Origin: Udeniomyces pyricola
Lineage: Eukaryota > Basidiomycota > Tremellomycetes > Cystofilobasidiales > Mrakiaceae
Direction of reading: 5' to 3'
NCBI GenBank assembly: GCA_039545295.1
Contig: BCIK01000020.1
Coordinates: 509,694 to 573,693 of the forward strand
DNA: 64,000 bases
Shown one piece after another: positions 35,350 through 45,144 of the stretch. Below the pieces are notes generated by a model. The model ran no database searches. It saw nothing but the letters and a program-made list of their open reading frames with translations, and had not been told where the DNA came from. Every line of letters starts with the position of its first letter. Position 1 is the first letter of the stretch. The translations under genes were made by a program, and so were the position numbers.

Positions 35350-36740
35350 ATGGATCACGTCAAGAACTTCCTTTCCACCCACGCTAGTGAGTTACACATT
35401 CGACCCTCGATATCGGTTGGCGTTCGATGGGATGAATCAACACATCCAGCCAAAACGGATAACGTCCAATGCTAGGCCAGAGTTGCTTTGCGTTCGAATT
35501 GGGCTAATCAGTTGTTTCGCTCGCTCATTTTTCCGTCATTAGAGGCCGGATCGACCGAGGTCTGCACTGAGGTTGCCGCCGTGAGTTTTGTTTTGTTTTG
35601 TTATTTTCTCTCTTGGTGATTGTTGTGACCTTCATGTCCAATTTTCTAACTCCTTATTCTTATCTATCTATAGCCTGTCACTCAGGAGCACATCACCAAG
35701 CACGAGCATGTCGAGACTGCCGAGGCTATTGACCGGTAAATAACTCTGCTTCTCCCAGATACGTAGTGCTGTGTATCCATTAGGCCTAATCTGACGCCTA
35801 TCTGAGCTATGTCACTCACGAATACTTAGAGAGAGGCACATCCACCACCACCAGCACCGAGTGCAGCCTGTTGCTGCTACCGAGCATCTCGCTACCGAGC
35901 ACGAGACCAACGTCGTCCCCGAGATCACCCGAGAGCAGAGGGTTGAGATGCCCGCTGAGCACGAGGCCAAGTTGGCCGCTCAGCACCAGCAGTACACCAA
36001 CACCCAGACCATCGGAGAGACCGAGCGAACCGCCGCTCACCTTGGTACCTCGGTCAACGAGCATGTTCACCACCATGTATGTAGATTAGCATCTACACAC
36101 CATGCATTCACATCAATCTTCGTTTGATTTTGCTGTATGCTGACCAAGAGCAATTACTTCCGATCAATCTTGTAATCTCCTCAGGTTCACGAGCACATCC
36201 AGCCCGTCATCCAAAAGGAGACCCACGCCCACAAGACCGTTCACACCGTCATTCCTGTTCACGAGAAGATCCACGAGGCTCCCATCGGTCAGTTGTCTCA
36301 TCTACTCCTCTCATTTTCTCATCGGTCAACAATTTTTGGTCGCTGACATGTCTATGTATCACGCCTTGTCTTCACCCTCCTGCAGTGCATGAGTCCACTG
36401 TTCTCCCTACCCTTTCCCTCGAGGAATTCCGAGCCCAGCATGCTGGTCAGGGCGACGTCCACGGCGAGTCCGCGCACAAGCACGCCTTTTACGAGTGAGT
36501 TCAAGGCTTGGTTCTTGCGCTGCTTGCATATTGACTACACCATATCGAGCTAAACTCACCACGACCTATTATTGCCATTTTCATCATAGGGGTCAGCCCA
36601 AGCAGGCCGGAACCACCGGAGCCGCTGGTATCCACTCCACCGAGAAGAACCACCACACCGGCAAGGATGGTGTTCAACCCGTCCACAACTCGAAGGTCGC
36701 CAACCAGCTCGACCCTCGCGTTGATTCCGACCGACTCTAA
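35350..36740 (+). CDS. His-rich fungal stress protein of the 'allergen' family
   Basis: Seven exons (35350-35386, 35543-35580, 35674-35735, 35830-36076, 36185-36287, 36386-36494, 36590-36740) give 248 hydrophilic residues. The layout matches a widespread fungal family annotated as allergen-like or stress-induced: HITKHEHVETAEAIDRE, then RHIHHHQHRVQPV, VNEHVHHHVHEHIQPVIQKE, VHTVIPVHEKIHEAP and LPTLSLEEF. Two His-cluster modules (HHHxHxxxQPV) are internal repeats that could bind metal or haem (inference). No signal peptide or membrane span, so cytosolic. Biochemical role is unknown; related proteins are abundant under stress. The CT-rich leader and short introns fit strong expression. Confidence 0.75.
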
Positions 36741-37432
36741 GCTTCTCTCGCTTGAACTTTCCGTAGCATCGTGACGTGTCTGTCTGTTGTCTGCCTCTAT
36801 GTGTTTGCATTTTCTCGCCGGTTCTCTTATCATGTTGACGTCCGTATAAGCCAACTTGTTCTGTAGCCCTTAACCTAAACCCACTTTACCATCTCTTGTC
36901 GTATTTAATGTGTTGTGTAACTTATGTCGATCATGTTCTAGCGATTCTCACGGTGTCTCATGACATTTTGAGGCACCTATCTTGACCTATGTCACAAAAA
37001 AAAAAACTCCTATAAGCGTGAAAATTGTTGAACCCTGAATCTTCGAATGTGGAAGGATCATGCATATCCCGCAAGTAACTCAGGTCGGCGAATAGTCAGC
37101 TAAGTGCAGGCTGCAAGGTAAGGCCGGAGACTGGTGAAGCAAGCAGATCGCAGAGGCGCAAGCTAAGCGGCTTTGTTAACTATCGTATATTGTATGCTAG
37201 GTGCGGTTAGGTGCTGGCAAGCTAACCAGTAGTTAGGCGTGGTGACGGGCCGGGACGATCGGGCCGAAGACAGTTCCAGGTCATCTCCGGTCATTCCGGC
37301 TCTCTTCATTCTTTTTTTCCGGTCGGTCAGATGCTTCATCTTCCACCGCTTGAAATCACACCTCACCTCACCTCAACTATCACTCCACCACCCTATCAGC
37401 TCAACCCCTTTGGACCTACTTACGCTTCAGTA
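36741..37432. other. Intergenic region, His-rich gene to LAD1
   Basis: About 690 bases between two plus-strand genes, including the terminator flank of the first (A10 run at about 36997) and the promoter of the second. No ORF with coding character. Confidence 0.35.
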
Positions 37433-39336
37433 ATGTCCCCTGTTCAATCTAACTCACCATACAATCCCGAGGCTGTCCTCAACCATCCTTCGTTCAAGAT
37501 CTTCAGAGCGGATGAGGACGTGCCTCGAGATCAAGCCGCCAACTATGCATGCTTCTACAACCACAAGAAGGAGATCCATCTCGTTGAAAAGCCTAAGCCT
37601 ACAGCCGGTCCCGGCCAGGTCGTTGTCCGGGTTAGGGCGACCGGTATCTGCGGTTCGGACGTTCACTTTTGGAAGCATGGAAGGATCGGCGACACGATGG
37701 TGGTCAGAGACGAGGTAAGTGCCCGGTTACCATAGTGCTTTCCTGCTGACATACTTGCAGCTCGATGGAAGCTGACGCCTTGTCCTTCCTTGCTCCTCAT
37801 AGTGTGGCTCAGGTCACGAGTCTGCGGGGGAGGTGCATGAAGTGGGTCCAGATGTGACAGAGTGGAAAGTCGGTGACCGGGTTGCTATCGAGGCAGGCGT
37901 TCCCTGTTCTCAGTGCGAATTTTGCAAGATCGGCCGCTACAACGCTTGCCCCGACGTCATCTTCTTCTCCACGCCACCTTACCATGTATGTTATGCCGTT
38001 ACTGGCCCTGGATCTACTCTGAGATTCCTTCCTGCCTTGCTGATGGCACGTCTTCTCATTGGTTGTTCTCTTGTCTCCAGGGAACTCTCACCCGATACCA
38101 CCTTCACCCTGCCGGATGGCTGCATCGACTCCCTGATAACATCTCATTTGAAGAAGGGGCTTTGCTTGAACCATTGTCTGTCGCCTTGGCGGGCATCGAC
38201 CGAGCTGGACTTCGGCTTGGGGATCCATTGCTCATCTGGTTCGTCGCCGATAGTTCCTTGGCTGAATTCTTACCGTGAATGCTAATAACACTCGTCTGGA
38301 CATCTTGAAACTTTCATAGTGGAGCGGGACCTATCGGTCTTGTGACTCTCGCCGCAGCTCATGCCGCTGGTGCATGCCCGATTGTCATCACCGAGTAAGT
38401 TACTATGACATCTTTCCTTGTCTTTTCGCCACTTCACATGGAGACATCCAAGTGTCTGAGTCAACGTCCTACAACCTATCCTCAGTATCTCTCAAGGTCG
38501 ACTCGACTTCGCTAAAACGCTCGTTCCGGGGGTTAAGACCGTTCTCATCGAACGAGGTATCGATCCCAAAGGCTGCGCTGAGCTCATAAAAGAGGCGGCT
38601 GGCATGGAGCTCGGACTCGCTATCGAATGGTAACCTCCGCTCTCCATGTAAATCTTATGGCCCCGAGCTTGTGACACTGATGCTTGTATGAAATCGTTAT
38701 CTGACAGCACTGGTGTTGAAAGCTCAGTCTGGACCGCCATCTATTCGGTCAAGTTTGGATCAACCGTGTTTGTCATCGGCGTCGGCAAGGAGATTCAACA
38801 AATGGTAAGTGTACTTTGCCCTGTGACGGTCTATGCGAGTCATGTTTATCGAGTAAGTATTCTACTGATAAGAGACCGTTTCTTTTTTCTCACCTTTCAC
38901 TTTCTTCTAGCCGTTTATGCATCTCTCTGCCTTTGAGATCGATGTCAAATTTCAGTGAGAGGCATTCGCTTTCGGATTTCTCCGTTCCCCGCACTCGGTG
39001 TACTTAAGCATCATCTTCCTTTTGTCTGTCCATTAGGTACCGCTACGCCAACCAGTATCCCAAAGCCATTCGGCTCGTCTCTAACGGGCTTGTGGATCTC
39101 AAGTCTCTTGTCACCCACCGGTTCGAGCTTGAGGAGTCCGTCAAGGCCTTCCATACGGCGGCTGACCCAGCTAGCGGAGCAATCAAATGCCAAGTATGCG
39201 ATCTTTTTCTTCTTCTTTTTTGTCTCAGCTTCTCGTAGATGCTTGGACGGATGCGAACGGCTATCGCAGAGCTATCAGAACTGATTGACCCTAACATGAA
39301 CTCCTGTTCGGTTGCTTGCAGATCATCGACGCTTGA
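37433..39336 (+). CDS. LAD1: L-arabinitol 4-dehydrogenase (zinc-dependent MDR polyol dehydrogenase)
   Basis: Oxidises L-arabinitol to L-xylulose with NAD in fungal pentose catabolism. Nine exons (37433-37714, 37803-37985, 38081-38238, 38320-38394, 38486-38629, 38708-38804, 38911-38954, 39037-39193, 39322-39336) give 384 residues. Catalytic zinc site: [10 protein letters not shown] (Cys) and [10 protein letters not shown] (His, Glu). The structural-zinc lobe has all four Cys: [20 protein letters not shown]. Rossmann motif [13 protein letters not shown], with Asp in VITDIS indicating [43 protein letters not shown] and TGVESSVW favour LAD over xylitol or sorbitol dehydrogenase, but related substrates cannot be excluded. 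The last coding exon is 15 nt (IIDA). An upstream in-frame ATG exists (37331); the later one fits family N-termini better. Confidence 0.88.
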
Positions 39337-40186
39337 ATCCGATCGGAAATTGCTTTGAAGAGGAGTTGACGAGATGATCATGATGGGTTTCATGTACTGC
39401 AGTTACGCACCATGCTCCAACACTGACTGGGTCGGACTCGTATAAGCTCGTTAGCTCGTGTGATCGTGGCTCAGTTGTAGATCGATCGACATCGTTGATT
39501 TGAGATTATGATGATGAAAAAAGATCTTGTGACGTCAGTGTGGATGAAAGAGACACAAGAAAGCCTGAATCAAGACGGTGCAATTTAGTTCTACTGCATG
39601 AATTCAGACTGGATAGTGACGATCGATGTTCGGCTCTGTAAGAAACCTTCGCGCACTTCGGTTCACCAGCGATTTGCGATATTGATACGTGGAGATCCTG
39701 TTGAGACCGAGTGGTGTCGACAATTGATATTATGCAGAAGACAATGTGTATATGGACGGTGCTGATCCATGAACTACTCGATCCAGTCGGACCGGCAGTA
39801 CATGGATCACGTACTACGAAGGATACACTATCGTCGAGTTGATCGATGATGGCCAGTGATGGTCGATGGAATCTGGCTATATATGTGCATTCTCCAGGAA
39901 GAATCGTGAACGTATACGATTGCTTATCTGATGAGGTGCCGGATCGCATACCCGATCGATGGGCGTCGAACGTTGAACATCGATAGTCATGACGACGCAA
40001 TCGTAGCTCCACCGCGATCTAATATATCTCCTAGCCATTACTCGTCATGGTTCATGAGCACGTCCCCCGGACAGTCCCGCCATCTCAGTTCGACCCTACT
40101 TCCCCTTTAAGGACTTAGAATCACATCTCATTCCTTACCTCACAACCACCACTCCTTATTATTCTTATTCTTCCCTCCCATCCATC
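39337..40186. other. 850-base intergenic region between LAD1 and the SDR
   Basis: Rich in GATCGAT-like words (39480-40010). One minus-strand ORF (39506-40012) lacks any recognisable motif or splice partner and is judged spurious. Promoter of the SDR is expected at its right end. Confidence 0.4.
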
Positions 40187-42058
40187 ATGCAATCCGTCCT
40201 CGCTCCACTCATCGGACCGACCGTCTGTGTTCCCCCTAGCCTTGTTGGCCGCACCGCCGTCGTGACCGGTATGTCTAGCCAACCTCTCTGCGTCGATGCA
40301 AGCACACATGCATGCCCTATGCCACCACTCCATCCCTCAACTAGCTGCCAATCCTTACCTTGGACTCCTTGTTCCTATCAGGGGGTGCCCTCGGTATCGG
40401 ATACGAAATCTCCCGAGCTTTCGCAAAGGCTGGTGCTCGCGTCATCATGACCAACCGAAAGAAAGAGCAAGGTGACGAGGCAATCGAGAAGATCAAGAAG
40501 GAGCACCCCCAGGCAGATGTCTCCTGGGTCGGTTGCGATTTGGGTAACCTCAAACAAGTGAAAGAGGTCTTTGACGGCATCGCCCACAAGGAGGAGAGGC
40601 TTGATCTGGTAATACATCTGATCTTTCTTCCAGCTGGCAGTACTGGCCTTTCCATAATAGGCCCTCCACCTGACGATGCATTTTTCTTATTATTACCTCA
40701 ATCACCATCCAGCTCATTCTTTCGGCCGGCATCAACTCGAACCAGTACGGACTCACCCATGATGGTATCGATCGACACATGTCGGTCAACTGGCTTGGAC
40801 ACTACTACGCCATCAACCGGTACGAAACATTCTTCTTTTCTATTTTGTTTGCTCATCCTGCTCTGTAATCGTCTTGCGTTCTTCAATAAGCCAGGTTCCC
40901 AAACCATCTTGATAGCAACTGACGCCTCGTCTTCAATTCAGGCTCTACCCTCTACTTCGAAAGACTTCCAAGCTTCCTAACGCACCCGCTCCTCGAATCG
41001 TCTTTGAGTCGTCGGAAATGCACCGATTTGCTCCTTCCCAGGTTCACTTCGCTAGCAAGGAGGAGATCAACAACGATCAGCTGGGTCCCGTCGAGGTACA
41101 AACTTCTCCCCCTTGGACAACTCAACTGATGATCTTCACCCTGTGGAGACATGTCTTTCATGATTCTGTAATCCTTTGCTTACTGATGATGCAAACCTCG
41201 CCTTCCCCTCGCTGCCTTTATACCTATATCGTCATTTGGCCCTAACAGCTCTACGGTCGAACCAAGCTTGCCATGATTCTTGGTGGCAAGTACGGCTTGA
41301 GGGACAAAGGTACGTTACATCTCTGCGAGTTGTCATCTCGTCGACGGTATGTGCGACCACACTGACGTATTTCTTCGCTCTCTCCAGTCATCGAGCCCAA
41401 TGGCGACAATATTTATGTCCTGTCTGTCCATCCAGGTGCGGATTCGAATCATCTTTCTCTTTTTCTTCTTGTTTTCTTTTCTTTTCTATCTCATTTGGAC
41501 ATTTCTGACAAGTTTTTTTCTTGTGTATCACGCTAAAAAAAAAAGGTGCTGTCAACACGGACATGCAAGATCAGTGGGAAGATGCCTACCCCGGAGTCAA
41601 AGTGGGTCGTTTGATTTGGACTACGCACGTTGCCGTCCCACCCTTTCTCATGCGCTCGTCTCGTGCTTCTTTGTGTTATTCACTATCTTTTCAGGGACAA
41701 ATTGCTAAAGTACTGGCACTGGCGACTGGTATGTATCCCAATCACTCAACCTGGGATATTGTACAGCCGCCCTTGAAGGATCGACGCCAGGTGCTGACGA
41801 ATGAGTGGATCTTGTTCTTCTTATACGGTCCCAGGTCGAAGCCCCGAACAAGGGTCTTACTCGGCCATCTACGCCGCGACTGATGACGAGGTTATCGAGA
41901 AGAAATGGAACGGCTACTACCTGTCTGACCCGGCCACGCCTGGTAAGGAGACGGCTCAGGCGTCCGATCCCAAGCTCGGTGCCGCTCTATGGGAGCTTTC
42001 GGAGCGACTCACCAAGGAGATTGTTGGAGAGGACGCTCTCAACTCGTGGTCCGCCTAA
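40187..42058 (+). CDS. Short-chain dehydrogenase/reductase (WWOX/retinol-dehydrogenase-like)
   Basis: Nine exons (40187-40268, 40382-40608, 40713-40819, 40942-41095, 41249-41309, 41388-41435, 41546-41601, 41695-41728, 41835-42058) give 330 residues. Classical SDR features: VVTGGALGIGYE (cofactor TGxxxGIG), LSAGINSNQYGL in place of NNAG, the Ser region VFESSEMH, catalytic YGRTK, and VHPGAVNTD. TNRKKEQ after strand 2 suggests NADP(H) use (inference). The substrate is unknown; this subfamily includes retinol and short-chain carbonyl reductases. Intron 6 ends in A10-G with no pyrimidine tract. It follows LAD1 on the same strand, and a metabolic link is possible but unproven. Confidence 0.85.
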
Positions 42059-42605
42059 AACCATCTTTCGGCTTGATCAGGTTGGATCTGGTCAAACTGA
42101 TCTGCTCGTCAGTGGCAGTTCGCGTCCGTGACAGAACAATTGAAATGTATCTTTAGCGCTGGTCATGTATAGGCTGCTTTAATTGCCATTCTCTCTCTTC
42201 AAGGCTCCTCATTTCGCCACAATTTCAGACTCGAGTCCGGTTGTTGTAACAAAGTCCAGCTCGGACCTGGCATGAAGCTCAAAGACTCGGTAAATCCTGT
42301 GATGAGGATGTATATGCAAGGTCTCGCATTTTCGATTTGAGACTTGGATCTGCGGTCACTGAATCTTCGCATCACCACTGCAAGAGGCACAAGCAATTTG
42401 ATCACAACAGGACTCAGGCTACACACAGGAGTATGGTGATCGACGAGGGCGCGGTCGTAAGCGATTGGTATCTGTGAGCTCCAACGCCGTTGGCACAAAC
42501 AAGGGCATATAGAGGTTATGTGGTTCACCCGACGTACCCAACCCCGACCTCACGCATTGCTCACCACACACCCGACCAAATCCAACCCGACTCGCCTCGC
42601 CGACT
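42059..42605. other. Convergent 3' region SDR / glycosyltransferase
   Basis: About 550 bases between stop codons. No supported gene; short ORFs only. Confidence 0.35.
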
Positions 42606-44486
42606 TCACTGCACCTTGCCTTGCCTTGCTCGCATTAAGTTCTCCACTCTCTCAATGCGAGCCATGGTCGAGTCTACGAGGTAATCGTGCCACGATTCAT
42701 TGAGATCATGCGAGACGATGTCCGACTCAGCGACCTGTTCAAGCCAGAGTATCGGTACAAATGCAAATTCTCTGGTTGAGCCAACGTCATGTCCACAATG
42801 AGAAGCCTGGATGATAGAAGCGGGTCGAACGAACCTTCTCTTGCACAATGATAGACGGTACCACGGAGAACGTCTTCAACCGCTTGGTCAGTACTAGGTG
42901 CATCATAGCTTTGAAACGTAAATGATATGTTGTTGTTTATGATTAGTATCCTAGAAGATACAGCGACCAAAACGTCCGAAAGATATCTCATCAGTCGGCA
43001 CTAACCTTGATCAAAAGCTCGCGAGTAAGCATATGCGGGAGAACGCAAGTGGCGATAGAAGCGTGCTGCGCCTTGTCGAGTCACAGCATAGGCGTGATTA
43101 CACTTGGGTGCAAATGACTAGAGCGATAGGAGTTGCATAATTGTTTGCGAGCGAAAAGAAGAAGGAAGAACGAGTCCAAGGACAAACAACCCGACGCTTC
43201 AATGTCAGGGCAAGGAATGGACCCTGTACACATGTTTTTATGCTGTCCATTTGGGTTCAGACGCCAAGTAGACATACTGGATGAAGATTCGGCGCATGTG
43301 GCACCGGAGGATAAGTGTACTCGTTGGATCGACAATGGCCCAGCCTAGGTAATCCAAATAAAATGCATGATTTTGTCATGTGCCTGACACCAACGTCTAA
43401 AGCTGTAGGTACCAATTCTACTGATCTATAATGCCGTAGAACTTACAGTAGGACGTCCCATCCAGATGCGGGAAGAGCGCCCCACATACCTCGAAGCCTC
43501 GCTTCCAGGTCAAACTCGGCGTCGACGTCGTCCTCGAGAATCAAAACAACTCCATCCTCGTCGGTTTCTTGGCCCTCCTCGACGATGTCTCGTAAAACTC
43601 GAAGGTGAGAATCGAAGCAAGCTACCATGCCACAACCCAAGTAGCGATGCGGGGAAGAGGATTCGTTCTTGGGCAGCTTTGAAGGAGGGTAATTCGCGAG
43701 GGGAAAATGGGGGTCGGACGTCAGGAGTTTGACTGTTGGCCGCGAGGAGCTCTGGATTGCTGCCCCTGACGAGGGAAGAAACCACTCATCGGATCCCTCC
43801 CTGCCGAGGGGAGCCGACAAAGGTGAAGCCTGGTACTGGAGGGTCGATGAAAGGAAAAGCGAAGGATCGAAGGGTGGAGACAGGCGGTTGACCAGTACGT
43901 CGACGGCCGATCGTTTGCTCAGGGGTGAGCCCTCGAGTTTCTCAGAAGTCTTTGATTGACGTGAATGACCTGATGAGCCTTGAGGGGCTGAAGTACCAGG
44001 TCCGGCGCCAGAAATCATGGATCCTTTCTTGCGGCCACTTTTGCCAGCCGGCAACGACGCAGCCCGCAGTGTCTTTAGGCGTTCCTTCCGGACAGCAGCA
44101 ACCTGCTCCAATGCTCTCCCAACTCGATCCCCTTGGCTCGGGGTAGCCGAAACAAACTCGACACGATCGTCGTTGGCCAGGCCGAGAGCATCAAGCAACT
44201 TGCTCATGCGCTCAAGGCGATCAGTCCGATGTTCAAGGTGGATAATCTTGATCTTGTCAAATACACCAAGAAGCTTCCCTTTCGACGAGTCCAAGGGTGG
44301 ATGTGGTTCCGAGGCCCGAAGAAGGTCATAATAAGTTGGAGGAGGGGATAGTGGCGACGAGGGTGATAGAGCAGACGTGGACGATTTGACTGAAGATTCG
44401 AGGGAGTTGAGAGTGTAGAGAGAGAGAGAGAAGTAGAGAAGGACGAGAAGTACCGCCGGGACAAGAAGCTGCCTGATTGAGGGCAT
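42606..44486 (-). CDS. GT25-family glycosyltransferase (LPS-biosynthesis-type), Golgi type II membrane protein
   Basis: Exons 44486-43447, 43344-43278, 43102-43006, 42908-42835 and 42734-42606 give 468 residues. An N-terminal membrane anchor (LVPAVLLVLLYFSLSLYTL, ~8-26) marks a type II Golgi enzyme. The catalytic region has KIKIIHLEHRTDRLERM (GT25 entry strand), LGCGMVACFDSHL, VLILEDDVDAEFD (DxD-type metal site), DVLLLGHCRSNE, and then CNHAYAVTRQGAARFY and TFSVVPSIIVQ. This order is typical of GT25 enzymes, which include bacterial LPS and collagen galactosyltransferases. A low-complexity insertion of about 120 residues separates the first two conserved blocks. Donor sugar and acceptor (wall or capsule glycan?) are unknown. 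Exon frames all close; the third exon uses a CCCAAG acceptor. Confidence 0.8.
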
Positions 44487-45144
44487 CGATCAACGCGTGC
44501 CTGCAAGGCCGTCGTGTGTCGAGGATAGTAAAGTCGGGGAGGATGTCGAATGCGAACGAGGACGTTGAGAGTTCGAGATCAGATATCGGAAGTCGGGCCA
44601 AACAAGTATACAAGCACGCATCGTGATCGGTGCAAGTGGCCTGACGGACGAATCGATCATAACCAAGTGATCGATTCTTGCAACTGATTATCGAAGTCAG
44701 GCTGAGTATGTGAACCGTACATTGCGCGTTGGAGCTTGGAGCTCTCGCCAAGCTGTCGTGCATACGGATATATATATATATATATACTTGGTATGATCAT
44801 GCAGCCGTGCATGCGTGTAAAGTGGTGCAAAGTGTTGGAGGTTCTTGCAATATATACATATCTCCATATATATATATATATATATGAAAAATCATGTCGA
44901 TGATCATGATGACGTGTACGCTCTGCAATCAATCGACTCGATCAATCATCCACCGGACCTGATCGATGATCTGACCTGATTGATGATTGATGATTGATGA
45001 TTCATGACTTTGGGCCTTGCCTGTATAACATACATATATCCCGTCCGTTGTCTTACTGTACAGTGAATCTACCCTACCCATCCTCTTCACCCAGATTTAT
45101 CACACATCCCCTCTCGTCACCACTTCCCTGTCTATCCTCTCCAC
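44487..45144. promoter_or_regulatory. Divergent intergenic region GT25 / oxygenase gene, AT-repeat-rich
   Basis: About 660 bases holding two (TA)n runs (44769-44786 and 44867-44885) and a GATTGATGATTGATGATTGATGATT tandem stretch near 44978-45002. No RNA gene recognised. Confidence 0.45.
44769..44885. repeat. Pair of (TA)n microsatellites
   Basis: (TA)9 at 44769-44786 and a similar run at 44867-44885, 80 bases apart, in the divergent promoter region. Confidence 0.8.

Noticed and set aside
37331..37432. Upstream start for LAD1
   Set aside because: In-frame ATG exists, but the added 34 residues are Pro/Thr-rich leader-like sequence absent from known polyol dehydrogenases.
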